Source: Gordonia sp. X0973 (GTDB lineage Bacteria > Actinomycetota > Actinomycetes > Mycobacteriales > Mycobacteriaceae). Taken from it: a DNA stretch of 64,000 nucleotides. The notes beneath the pieces are model-generated. The model did not search any database. It was given only the letters and a program-made list of their open reading frames with translations, and was not told where the DNA came from. Position 1 is the stretch's first letter, and the number at the start of each line of letters is the position of its first letter. The translations under genes and the position numbers were made by a program. Positions 1 through 7,688 of the stretch are shown here, piece after piece. The DNA lies in assembly GCF_013348785.1 (NCBI RefSeq), contig NZ_CP054691.1:434001-498000 (forward strand). Direction: 5' to 3'.

Positions 1-43
1 TCGGCGACGCTGACCCCGGGATGGTGCGCCCCGGACGTGCGGG

Positions 44-71
44 TAGCAGTTAGTACGGCTAGCAGTTACTA
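44..71. repeat. Tandem direct repeat upstream of the MinD-like gene
   Basis: TAGCAGTTAGTA at 44-55 is repeated as TAGCAGTTACTA at 60-71, giving a 16-base period. It lies about 105 bases upstream of the probable GTG start at 176. Paired half-sites of this type are often regulator binding sites, but no cognate regulator is evident here. The window begins at base 1, so the upstream context is unknown. Confidence 0.4.
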
Positions 72-175
72 TCTGCAATCAAAGCACGATGAACTGACAC
101 ATCACTTCTGGAATTGATGTGCAGACGCCCGATGCGTCGGATTCAGTCGCGAGGCGAAACGGGAGGGGAGACAGT

Positions 176-1270
176 GTGAGCGCTGATGACAAGGTCGAAT
201 CGTTGGAGGACCTGCTGGAGCAGGACTCGGACGAGAACGACGGCCGGCGGTCGCGAGGATCGGCGTCGCGCACCGCGGCGACGGGTCGGCGGGCGAATAT
301 CACCCGCAACCAGCGGCAGAACGTCGTCGGCCCGGGGTTGGACGAGGTCGCGCTCCTCGGCCGCGCCCGGCGGGCGCCGAAGAGCGGTTGGCGCAAGGCG
401 GTCCACTCGATGTCCGGTGGGCAGATCAACCCGGGCGATTCGCCGTATGAACTGCGCCTCGAGGAATTGGCCCAACGGGTGAACAAGCCCATCCGCGGCG
501 ACTACCGAATCGCCGTGCTGTCGTTGAAGGGAGGAGTCGGCAAGACGACGACGACCATCGGGCTCGGCTCCATCTTCGCCTCCCTGCGCGGCGACCGGGT
601 GATCGCCGTCGACGCCAATCCCGACCTGGGGACGTTGGCGCAGCGGGTACCGCAACAGACGCGATCGACGGTCCACGATCTGCTGGCCGATCCGTCGTTG
701 AACCGCTATTCCGACGTCCGGGTGCACACCTCCCAGGCGCCGAGCAGGCTCGAAGTGCTTGCCTCCGAACGTGATCCGGCAGCAGCCGAGGCGTTCAGCG
801 AGCAGGACTATCGCGGCGTCATCGACGTACTGCAACGCTTCTACAACATCATCATCACCGATTGCGGCACCGGCCTGAGCCATTCCGCGATGAACGGGGT
901 CCTCGACTTGGCCAACTGTCTGGTCCTGGTCAGCTCGGTGGCGATCGACGCGGCGCGGAGTGCGAGCGCAACCTTGGACTGGCTCGACGCACACGGGTAT
1001 GGGGACCTGGTCGACGACGCTGTCGTGGTGCTGAACTCGCCTCGTGCCGGTTCCTCGAATATCGACGTCGACGGGTTGGAACGCCATTTCCTCGGCCGCT
1101 GCAGAGGGGTGCAGCGGATCCCGTTCGACGACCACCTTGCCGAGGGTGCCGAGGTCGATCTCGAACTGCTCAAGAAGGAGACCAGTCTGGCGTTGACCGA
1201 GCTGGCGGCCATCGTGGCCGACGATGCGGACCAGTCGGAGCCGCGTCGGCCCGAGCCCTTCTACCGGTGA
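176..1270 (+). CDS. MinD/ParA-family P-loop ATPase
   Basis: A cytoplasmic ATPase of the MinD/ParA deviant Walker A family, 364 aa. An N-terminal charged, Arg/Asp-rich and probably disordered region (about 1-110) precedes the P-loop LKGGVGKTTTT at about residue 118. A VDANPDLGTL segment follows, as in MinD-like proteins. The arrangement of disordered arm plus MinD domain resembles EspI-type ATPases near actinobacterial ESX loci, but no ESX gene is visible here, so the partner is unknown. GTG at 176 is preferred over GTG 119 because GGGAGGGGAG lies just upstream. Alternatives are chromosome-partitioning or polar-positioning roles. Confidence 0.8.
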   Translation: MSADDKVESLEDLLEQDSDENDGRRSRGSASRTAATGRRANITRNQRQNVVGPGLDEVALLGRARRAPKSGWRKAVHSMSGGQINPGDSPYELRLEELAQRVNKPIRGDYRIAVLSLKGGVGKTTTTIGLGSIFASLRGDRVIAVDANPDLGTLAQRVPQQTRSTVHDLLADPSLNRYSDVRVHTSQAPSRLEVLASERDPAAAEAFSEQDYRGVIDVLQRFYNIIITDCGTGLSHSAMNGVLDLANCLVLVSSVAIDAARSASATLDWLDAHGYGDLVDDAVVVLNSPRAGSSNIDVDGLERHFLGRCRGVQRIPFDDHLAEGAEVDLELLKKETSLALTELAAIVADDADQSEPRRPEPFYR

Positions 1271-1324
1271 TGTTCGCGGTCCGCGGGGCAGGACCTAGGT
1301 CCGCTACGGCGCGCGTCTCACAGC

Positions 1325-1353
1325 TTGACAAGGGTATGTTTGTGATATTGAAT
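1325..1353 (+). promoter_or_regulatory. Candidate sigma-70-like promoter for the Gly-rich secreted protein
   Basis: A consensus TTGACA at 1325-1330 is followed by TATTGA (15-base spacer) or TTGAAT (17-base spacer), ending at 1353. The start codon at 1431 would have a leader of roughly 70 bases. The -35 is exact and the -10 only partial, so this is a candidate. Confidence 0.4.
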
Positions 1354-1430
1354 CGGTACCTGATCCAGGGCTTTTCGGTTATCTGGGTCTCTCAATCAAC
1401 TTGGAACCGAAGACTAGGAGAGTTAAGAGA

Positions 1431-2213
1431 ATGACACGTCAGTTCATCCTTACTGCCGGTGGGGCTCTGGTCGCGGCGGGTACCGCCGTCGTCGCGGCTG
1501 GTCCCGCGGCTCAGGCGGCCACGGCTGTGCCCGCGCCCGCCCACGTTCCCGCAGCCCTGACCGTCACCGGTCCGGCGGCGACGACCGGCGCGGCGACCAC
1601 GCCGCTCGGTGCGGCTGTCGGTGCAGCGCTCGGCGCCCTGGGGGGTGGCGCTGTTGGCGGCACCGGTGGTGCGGCAACGGGTGCCCTCATCGGCGGCGGC
1701 GCGGGCACCGTGCTCGGCGGCTTCGCCGGTGGTCTCGTCGGTGGGCCTCTCGGCACCGCGGCCGGTACCGCTGCCGGAATGGCGGCCGGCTGTGTGGTCG
1801 GCCTCCCGGCGCTGATCGTCGGTTGCCTCCCCGGTGCGGTCATCGGTGGTGCGATCGGCGCCGTCGCCGGCGGCACCTTCGGCATGGTTGCCGGCACCAC
1901 GCTCGGCGCCCTCGGCGGCGGCGCGGTCGGCACCGGCCTCGGCGCTGCTGCCGGTGGCCTCGGGGCGGGCGCCATCGGCACCGCGATCGGTGCCGGAATC
2001 GGTGCGCTCGCGGGCGCCGGACTGGGTTCGGTCGTGCCGACCTCGGCCGCTGTGGCGCCGCGTGCCGTCACCCAGCAGGCCGTCCAGGCGCCGGTCATCA
2101 GCCAGACCGCGTCCGGTTTCGTGAAGCAGCTGCCTCGCGAGGTTCAGGCCCCGGTCAACGACATGGTGCGTCAGGCCACCAAGTCGCTGAACCTGCCGAC
2201 GCTGGTTCGCTAG
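1431..2213 (+). CDS. Secreted Gly/Ala-rich glycine-zipper-like protein
   Basis: A 260 aa exported protein of unknown function. An N-terminal signal peptide (MTRQFILTAGG..., Ala-rich core, AQA cleavage near 28) precedes a long region about 60-215 made of GxxxG and GAxxG stretches with few charged residues. Such glycine-zipper repeats in other families insert into or pack against membranes. Two Cys (about 131 and 142) sit in the middle. A short amphipathic tail (PREVQAPVNDMVRQATKS) ends the protein. ATG 1431 is chosen because an AGGAGAGTT-type site precedes it and a signal peptide begins directly there. Low complexity makes homology uncertain. Confidence 0.7.
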   Translation: MTRQFILTAGGALVAAGTAVVAAGPAAQAATAVPAPAHVPAALTVTGPAATTGAATTPLGAAVGAALGALGGGAVGGTGGAATGALIGGGAGTVLGGFAGGLVGGPLGTAAGTAAGMAAGCVVGLPALIVGCLPGAVIGGAIGAVAGGTFGMVAGTTLGALGGGAVGTGLGAAAGGLGAGAIGTAIGAGIGALAGAGLGSVVPTSAAVAPRAVTQQAVQAPVISQTASGFVKQLPREVQAPVNDMVRQATKSLNLPTLVR

Positions 2214-2226
2214 CCACCCAAAAGCA

Positions 2227-2264
2227 GGGTGTTGTGCGAACCGACACTCCAGCGCACAACACCC
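2227..2264 (+). terminator. Hairpin terminator after the Gly-rich protein gene
   Basis: GGGTGTTGTGCG at 2227-2238 pairs perfectly with CGCACAACACCC at 2253-2264, with a 14-base loop, 14 bases after the stop codon. There is no U-tract, which is common for actinobacterial terminator candidates. Confidence 0.6.
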
Positions 2265-2325
2265 GGGGCGCCGCTGATCACACCTGGCCGATTCTCACTG
2301 TCGGAGAAGCCGAGCGGCGCTGACA

Positions 2326-2363
2326 GGCTCCCTCGTCCCGGGGATACCCGGGACGGGGGAGCC
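2326..2363 (+). terminator. Second, stronger hairpin before the dUTPase-like operon
   Basis: A 17-bp stem (2326-2342 with 2347-2363, one G-T wobble) closes on a GATA tetraloop, centred on CCCGGG/CCCGGG. It ends 57 bases before the GTG start at 2421. It could be a second terminator for the upstream gene or a structured leader of the downstream operon; the sequence does not decide between these. Confidence 0.5.
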
Positions 2364-2420
2364 TCCGGCTAGACCCATTCCATAGCCGTCGGATCACGGA
2401 ACCCGAGAAGGAGATCGCAC

Positions 2421-2816
2421 GTGGTAGCTCACGTCGAACTGCGCCGCGTCAACGGCGACATCGCCATTCCGCAGATTTCTGACAGCAGTTTCAACCTCTA
2501 CAGTTCCGAGGACCTCTTCCTCCGGCGTGGCGCGATCGAGACGATCTCGACCGGGCTCGCCGTCTCCTTGCCGGTCGGTCTCGTCGGTGTCATCTGTCTG
2601 CGGCCCAGCCTCGCGATCGTGGACTCGCCGACCCTGCGCTTCGAGAACCGCGATCCCATCAAGATCCGAGTGATCTCGGCGACCTCGGGGGATCTGCGGA
2701 TCGCGACGGGCGACCAGATCGGGACGGTCACCGTGTACGACCCGCAGCGCTGCACGTTCATCGAGGTCAACTACGGTGCCGTGCGCGGCGCGGCGGATGA
2801 TCGGCCCGGGTCGTGA
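2421..2816 (+). CDS. Degenerate dUTPase-fold protein
   Basis: A 131 aa protein that aligns by eye with trimeric dUTPases but lacks catalysis residues. Motif I appears as SFNLYSSEDL (GYDLYAAED in enzymes, with Asp replaced by Asn). The TGLAVSLPVGLVG strand and LRPSLA (PRSGLA-like motif II) are clear. A GDQIGTVTVY segment matches motif IV. Motif III (GVIDxxYxGE) is missing and the C-terminal glycine-rich motif V is absent, so dUTP hydrolysis is unlikely. A nucleotide-sensing or scaffold role is inference. AAGGAG lies 7 bases before the GTG start. The stop overlaps the next start by 4 bases (GTGA). Confidence 0.7.
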   Translation: MVAHVELRRVNGDIAIPQISDSSFNLYSSEDLFLRRGAIETISTGLAVSLPVGLVGVICLRPSLAIVDSPTLRFENRDPIKIRVISATSGDLRIATGDQIGTVTVYDPQRCTFIEVNYGAVRGAADDRPGS

Positions 2817-4600
2817 ACGCCGAGATCCCGGTCCGCCGGCATCCCTTGCTGCCGAGCCCGCGCACGTCGGCAGGCAGCATCAACCTCTACAGCGCGATTC
2901 GCGCGGATCTGGTCCGCGGGGAGCCGACGACCGTCTCGACCGGCCTGTCGATCGCCCTGCCGGACGGCTTCGTCGGTGTGATCCGTCTTCGCCCCGGGCT
3001 CGCCCTGGCCGGTTCTCCGACGATCGGCAGCAATGATCGAGAACCCATCTTCATCACGGTGGTCCACTGCCGAGCGCAGCCGACGGTGTCGATAGCGCAG
3101 GGTGAACAGATCGGGACGGTCTCCATCTACCGGACGCTGCACTGCCGCTTCTCGGAGGTCGAGGTCTTCAGCGAGGCACCCATCACCCCTCTCGACCGGG
3201 CGCGCCTCGAGCTTCCGGGAACCCTCCTGCGCAGTTCGCGAGCTGTTCGCCCGCGCCTGGTCGCCACGATCTCCACGGACGGTGCCGGCGCGACGGACGA
3301 CTTCGCGGCCACCGATTCGGCGCTGTTCCGTCAGCGGGTCTTCTCGATCGGCGACGGGGTCGGGCCCTACGACATCGAGGAGTTGGTCGACCTAGACGAA
3401 CTCGAGGACGGCTACCTCGACCTCGGATCGGTCCTGCTCCCGAGGTTGCCCGAGATCGCGTGGAACCGGGTCGCCGTGGAGTTCACCGCCGACCGACAAC
3501 CCGAGACACTGCACCTGATCAACGGGCAGGCGAGCCTCGGGGTCGCCGCCTTCACCGCGCCCGTCTCCGGGGGACTGTGGCGGACCTGCGTCGACCAGCT
3601 GATCGGCGAATTCGAGTCGAAGGGCGCGCGGGCCAGTCGCGTCCCCGGCGTCTGGGCCGACGAGGTGCTCGCCACGATCAACGGCTGGAGCTATCGGGTT
3701 ATCGGAGCCGACGGACCGCGCTGGATGGTCCGTGCGGTGCTGAGCTGCCCGGCGATGGAGATGGAGGAATTGACCTCCATCGGTCGGGCGCTGTTGCGCG
3801 AGACGGTGGTCCGGCGCGGCGTCGTCGCACAACCGGTCAACTCGCAGCTGGCCATCGAGCTGCCCGCCGATCTGGCGGTTCACCTCGACGGGATGCGCAC
3901 CGGAGTGCAGACCGTCGCACTAAGCCAAGACGGGTCGGTCGAGGTCGACCCGACGGAGAGATCGGGAGCACCAGACATGGAATCGGAACCCCGCACACCG
4001 GCGACGCTCGACGAAAGCGCCGGCCCGTACGACTACGACGACCTGACCGATGTCGGGCAACTCGAGGAGGGCTACCTCGACCTCGGGTCGGTCTTCCTGC
4101 CGATCGTCGACGAACTCGTCGGCAGTCAGGTGGCCGCCGAGTTCGACGAGGACGGCCAGCCGTCGGCGGTCACCCTCATCATCGGAGAGATGCGGTTGAG
4201 CGTCGCTGCCTTCGCGGCGGGTGAGACCGGCGGGCTCTGGCCCGCGGTCGCCGCCCAGATGATCGACGAGTTCACCCAGCTCGACGCCGAGGCCACCTCC
4301 GAGGCCGGTCCGTGGGCGCAGGAGGTCGTCGCCGTCTTCGACACGTGGACCTACCGCGCGATCGGCGTCGACGGCCCCGGATGGTTGGTTCGAGCCGTGA
4401 TGTCCAGTCCGACATCCCAGACGGCCGCCCTGACCGCCATCGCCCGCGATGTGCTGCGCAAGACGGTTGTCCGGTTGGGTCCGCAACCGCGTCCCGGCGT
4501 CGGCGACCCCATGCCGATCGTGCTGCCCGTCGAGATGGTCGAACAACTCGAGGCCGCGGCGGGAGTCGACGGTCCCGCCGAGCCCTCCGACGAGCAGTGA
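2813..4600 (+). CDS. Fusion of a degenerate dUTPase-like domain with two DUF3710 domains
   Basis: A 595 aa protein with three recognisable modules. Residues about 20-125 repeat the degenerate dUTPase fold of the preceding gene (SINLYSA, STGLSIALPDGFVG, LRPGLA, GEQIGTVSIY), again without motif III or V. Residues about 183-365 and 403-585 are two DUF3710 domains, each with GPYD, LDLGSV, GLW and a GVDGP/GADGPRW block, then an LRxTVVR helix. In mycobacteria a DUF3710 gene (Rv2696c) lies beside dut (Rv2697c), so this joins two families that are normally neighbours. Function is unknown. It is translationally coupled to the gene before it. Confidence 0.75.
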   Translation: MNAEIPVRRHPLLPSPRTSAGSINLYSAIRADLVRGEPTTVSTGLSIALPDGFVGVIRLRPGLALAGSPTIGSNDREPIFITVVHCRAQPTVSIAQGEQIGTVSIYRTLHCRFSEVEVFSEAPITPLDRARLELPGTLLRSSRAVRPRLVATISTDGAGATDDFAATDSALFRQRVFSIGDGVGPYDIEELVDLDELEDGYLDLGSVLLPRLPEIAWNRVAVEFTADRQPETLHLINGQASLGVAAFTAPVSGGLWRTCVDQLIGEFESKGARASRVPGVWADEVLATINGWSYRVIGADGPRWMVRAVLSCPAMEMEELTSIGRALLRETVVRRGVVAQPVNSQLAIELPADLAVHLDGMRTGVQTVALSQDGSVEVDPTERSGAPDMESEPRTPATLDESAGPYDYDDLTDVGQLEEGYLDLGSVFLPIVDELVGSQVAAEFDEDGQPSAVTLIIGEMRLSVAAFAAGETGGLWPAVAAQMIDEFTQLDAEATSEAGPWAQEVVAVFDTWTYRAIGVDGPGWLVRAVMSSPTSQTAALTAIARDVLRKTVVRLGPQPRPGVGDPMPIVLPVEMVEQLEAAAGVDGPAEPSDEQ

Positions 4601-4612
4601 CGCCGGGTCACC

Positions 4613-5155
4613 GTGGTACCCGCATCGAAAATGGCGAATCCCCGTCGCGTCGTGTTGAGCTCGCCGGCGGATCTGCGGCGCTTCGTCGACCAGGAAGCGA
4701 CCTTCGTGGTGACCGCCGAAGTCGAGGTCCGGCGGCGCCTGGACGAGGCCTGGTCGCAGGTGCGCACCGGTGACGTCATCGACCTGGGGTGGCTCTGCCG
4801 CGGACCGGTCTCCTCCGAGACGACGCGGACGTACCGCGGTGCCCTCGCGATGGTGACCTACGTCGCCGACCTCTCCGAGCCCTACCAGCTTCTCGGTGCC
4901 GGCGTCGGCACGTCGGCACCGGCCGTCGACGCCATCGTCGAGCGGATCAGACTGCGCGAGTCGGCCGAACATCGCACGGTCGTCAAATACGCGATCGCCA
5001 TTCGTCCCCGATTCTTCGGCTTCGTGCGGATGCGTTTCGTCGGCGTCCTCGTCCGGCCCTTCCTCAGATATGGGATTCGACGCGCGTTCAACTCCGGCCC
5101 GACGCAACAGCGGGTGCCGGTCAACACAGGTGAGATGGAGATGGGTGGCCGATGA
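4613..5155 (+). CDS. Probable SRPBCC (START-like) protein
   Basis: A 180 aa protein with no signal peptide. The N-terminal half (FVVTAEVEVRRRLDEAWSQVRTGDVIDLGWLCRG) looks like the first strand and helix of SRPBCC/polyketide-cyclase folds. The C-terminal half ends in a basic amphipathic helix (RPFLRYGIRRAFNSG). Its ligand is unknown. The start is uncertain: GTG 4613 is used, with ATG 4631 (MANPRR) possible and no strong ribosome site before either. It lies 12 bases after the DUF3710 fusion gene and overlaps the next gene by 4 bases, so it belongs to the same operon. Confidence 0.5.
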   Translation: MVPASKMANPRRVVLSSPADLRRFVDQEATFVVTAEVEVRRRLDEAWSQVRTGDVIDLGWLCRGPVSSETTRTYRGALAMVTYVADLSEPYQLLGAGVGTSAPAVDAIVERIRLRESAEHRTVVKYAIAIRPRFFGFVRMRFVGVLVRPFLRYGIRRAFNSGPTQQRVPVNTGEMEMGGR

Positions 5156-5883
5156 AAGAGATGACGGACGTGCGTCCGACGAGCGGCGCTGACGACGCGT
5201 CGGACGACGAGAAGCTCACGAAGGAGCGGGCGAAGACCAAGCGGGCGAAGGCGATGGCCACCGAATTGCACGCCGAGCTCTCCGCGACGCGCAAGCGGAT
5301 CGCCACCATGAAGAGGATCACCGCGGCGGCGGTCGTCCTTCTCGTCGCGGCCGTCGTGATGGTCGTCATGAACCGGACCAACACGTCGGCCGAGCTGGAC
5401 GGCATGAAGCAGGCGGCGGCGGCCGATCGGGCGACCCTCGCCGCCGCGCGGGGCGCCGCGGAGGAATACACGTCGCGCTCGCTGACGATGGACTACCGCC
5501 GCGCTCCCGAGTACGTGGCCAACGTCCGTCGCGGGACCACCGAGAAGTTCGCCAAGAACTTCAGCACGGAGCCCGGTGGGGCGGGACTCGCCACCTTGGA
5601 TGTCCTGCGACAGACCCACATGGTCGCCAAGGGTGAAGCCGCCTACTCGTACTTCGACGGCGATCCGAACGCGTTGCCGCGCGCCGGACAGCCGTGGAAC
5701 TTCGTCGTCGTCGCCACGCAGAGCGCGACGACGGCGCAGCAGCCGCAGGGGGTGTCCAATGCGCTCATCCTGCGCGTCGTCGTCGTCCAACAGGGGGATG
5801 CGTGGAAGGTGGACAACTTCGTCACCGACCCGAAGATCGCGGCGAAGACCGGACAGGCGGGGCTCCCGGCGAGCGGCGGGTAG
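5152..5883 (+). CDS. Mce-associated single-pass membrane protein
   Basis: A 243 aa protein with the layout of Mce-associated (Mas/Mam-like) proteins. A charged cytoplasmic coiled region (about 1-55, rich in Lys/Glu/Arg) is followed by one membrane segment (about 56-75, ITAAAVVLLVAAVVMVVM). An extracytoplasmic domain of the NTF2-like type follows (YTSRSLTMDYR ... VDNFVTDP). Such proteins usually stabilise Mce lipid importers, but no mce genes lie in this window. Here it closes the dUTPase-like/DUF3710 operon, with an ATGA overlap to the preceding gene. ATG 5152 is supported by that overlap. Confidence 0.75.
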   Translation: MKEMTDVRPTSGADDASDDEKLTKERAKTKRAKAMATELHAELSATRKRIATMKRITAAAVVLLVAAVVMVVMNRTNTSAELDGMKQAAAADRATLAAARGAAEEYTSRSLTMDYRRAPEYVANVRRGTTEKFAKNFSTEPGGAGLATLDVLRQTHMVAKGEAAYSYFDGDPNALPRAGQPWNFVVVATQSATTAQQPQGVSNALILRVVVVQQGDAWKVDNFVTDPKIAAKTGQAGLPASGG

Positions 5884-5926
5884 CGCCCGCCGTCCGACCC
5901 GGCGGGACCGATCTGTGGTCAGGTGG

Positions 5927-5941
5927 CAGGTCTGGGACCTG
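5927..5941. promoter_or_regulatory. Palindrome upstream of the first TetR gene
   Basis: CAGGTC at 5927-5932 and GACCTG at 5936-5941 form a perfect inverted repeat with a 3-base centre, about 40 bases upstream of the ATG at 5980. It is placed as an autoregulatory TetR operator would be. A TAAAGT at 5967-5972 could be the -10 of a very short leader. Confidence 0.35.
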
Positions 5942-5979
5942 GGTCCTCTTGTACATGGCCAGACGTTAAAGTAGCGGCT

Positions 5980-6702
5980 ATGGACGGTGACGGAATCGAC
6001 GTGGCCACGGAGGCAGGCGCGCAGCGGGTTCCGGCTCAACCCAACCAGCGTCGGGGCCGCCCTCCCCGTGCCGGCCTGGCCAGTGCGCGGCGGGAACACT
6101 TCACCCAGGCCGCGTACTCGGTGTTCGCCGAATACTCCTACGAGGACGCCCAGGTCAGCGAGATCGCCAGGCGTGCGGGTGTCGGTCAGGCAACCCTCTA
6201 CCGCTATGTGGACGGTAAGCGCGAACTGCTCGATCTCGTCGTCGACTGGTGCGCGGAGCGGGTGTTCGCGGCAATCGACGTCGACGAGATACTCGACGGC
6301 GCGGATGCCGACGGACCGGACGCACCGCAGGCGATGATCACCGATCTCGGTGACCGGCTGTATGCGCTCATCGACGAGGAACCCAATCTGCTGCGCATCC
6401 TGGCGGTGCAGGCGGGCGCGGTCGACCGCGAGCTCCGCTACCGGGTCTCCGGGCTGTACAGCGCGGTGAACGGCCTGATCATCCGCGCCCTGAGCCGGGC
6501 CGCGGAGCGCGGGTGGATCGACGCCGACGCACAGCACCTCGAACTCATCGCGCACCTGTTACCGTCGCTGAGTATGCCCGGTTTCATACTCGCCCTGAGC
6601 GGTGATCAGGACCAAGAGGTCACCCGCGCCGAGTATGTGGCCTGTGCCGCGCAGCTATCCCGATACGGTCTTCTGGGGGCAGGGAGACGCGAGGTTGAGT
6701 AG
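5980..6702 (+). CDS. TetR-family transcriptional regulator (paralogue 1)
   Basis: A 240 aa DNA-binding repressor-type protein. A basic N-terminal arm (QRRGRPPRAG) leads into the helix-turn-helix at about 45-75 (VSEIARRAGVGQATLYRYVDGKRELLDLVV). The ligand domain contains AVDRELRYRVSGLYSAVN and ends SRYGLLGAGRR. These blocks recur in the TetR at 7675, so the two are paralogues. ATG 5980 is chosen over the upstream in-frame codon because it follows the intergenic palindrome. The next TetR gene overlaps its stop codon. Ligand and targets are unknown. Confidence 0.85.
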   Translation: MDGDGIDVATEAGAQRVPAQPNQRRGRPPRAGLASARREHFTQAAYSVFAEYSYEDAQVSEIARRAGVGQATLYRYVDGKRELLDLVVDWCAERVFAAIDVDEILDGADADGPDAPQAMITDLGDRLYALIDEEPNLLRILAVQAGAVDRELRYRVSGLYSAVNGLIIRALSRAAERGWIDADAQHLELIAHLLPSLSMPGFILALSGDQDQEVTRAEYVACAAQLSRYGLLGAGRREVE

Positions 6703-7294
6703 TCGACACGACGAACTGCTCGATGCCGCGCTCGCGGAGTGGTCGAAGGTGGGGTACGCGGAGGTCGGGGTCAAAGAGATCACGGCACGGGCGTCGGTCA
6801 GTCATGGCACCTTCTACAACTACTTCGACAACCGCCGACAGCTGTTGGACGTCCTCGTCGAACGGGAGGTGACCCCGTTCTTGGAGATGTTCGACGTGTT
6901 GGAACGCGAGATGCACCGACCGGTGACCGAAGAGTCGCTGCGCGAGGTGATCACCGCGGGCACGGCGAAGGTGCTCAACGGCGTGCTGGCCCGTCCGGAC
7001 AGCATCTCGTTCATCGCGCTGGAGGTACCCGGAATCGACGACCGCGCCCTGCGCCGGGATATCGAGCTGTTCCGGGAGGCCGGCCGGCGTGCCGGGCGCA
7101 TCCTGGACAACGCGGTGGCCGACGGCGTGATCGACCGGTCGCTGAACATCGAGTTCGCCGGGCAGGTGTGGATCTCGGCGATCTTCAGCCTGGTGGTCCC
7201 CTTCCTCGCCGACGGTCGGGAGATCGGCGACGTCGACCGCCTCGCCGCCGAGTACGCGGAGATCGCGCTGCACGGGGTATCCCTGTCCAACTGA
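6695..7294 (+). CDS. TetR-family transcriptional regulator
   Basis: A 199 aa regulator beginning LSSRHDELLDAALAEW with a TTG start at 6695, which overlaps the upstream TetR stop by 8 bases. AGGGAG sits 8 bases before the TTG, and the HTH begins at the expected distance from it. The HTH (VKEITARASVSHGTFYNYFDNRRQLLDVLV) is clear. The ligand domain is unlike that of the two paralogous TetRs on either side. Translational coupling to the first TetR suggests the pair act together, perhaps on different signals. Confidence 0.8.
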   Translation: MSSRHDELLDAALAEWSKVGYAEVGVKEITARASVSHGTFYNYFDNRRQLLDVLVEREVTPFLEMFDVLEREMHRPVTEESLREVITAGTAKVLNGVLARPDSISFIALEVPGIDDRALRRDIELFREAGRRAGRILDNAVADGVIDRSLNIEFAGQVWISAIFSLVVPFLADGREIGDVDRLAAEYAEIALHGVSLSN

Positions 7295-7400
7295 GACCTG
7301 CTCGCCAGGACTAGCCGGGAAGCCGCTGCGAAAAGTAGAATGACGTGTCAACTCTCCTTCGGGAGTGTCCGCATGGAACCCACTACGAAAAGGTCGCCCT

Positions 7401-7688
7401 ATGATCCCGGAATCGGTCTACCAGCTGTTCGGCGGCGCGCTCGCGGCCAGCGGTCTCGCGCACTTCGCCGCCCCCAAGCCGTTCGCGGCCATCTCCCGTC
7501 CCTTCTTCGGGGACGAGACCTCCCGCTACGTGAAGGTGAACGGGGCCTCCGAGACCGCGATCGGATTGGCCATCGCCTACCAGCCGACACGCGTTCTCGG
7601 CTTCGCCGGGCTGGCGGCCTACGGCGTCTATCTGGGCGATCGGGTCGTCGACTACGGGCGGCGTCGATTCACCGGTGGCTCCGCCTGA
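7401..7688 (+). CDS. Small hydrophobic membrane protein, function unknown
   Basis: A 95 aa protein with about three hydrophobic helices (LFGGALAASGLAHFA, ETAIGLAIAYQ, VLGFAGLAAYGVYLG) and a basic C-terminal tail (YGRRRFTGG). No family was recognised. ATG 7401 has AAAAGG 7 bases upstream, which decides it over an in-frame ATG at 7365. Its stop overlaps the start of the next TetR gene by 14 bases, so it is probably controlled by, and co-translated with, that regulator. Confidence 0.6.
   Translation: MIPESVYQLFGGALAASGLAHFAAPKPFAAISRPFFGDETSRYVKVNGASETAIGLAIAYQPTRVLGFAGLAAYGVYLGDRVVDYGRRRFTGGSA

Noticed and set aside
176..1270. Chromosome-partitioning parA
   Set aside because: No parB gene or parS-like site lies next to it, and the long disordered N-terminal arm is not typical of chromosomal ParA.
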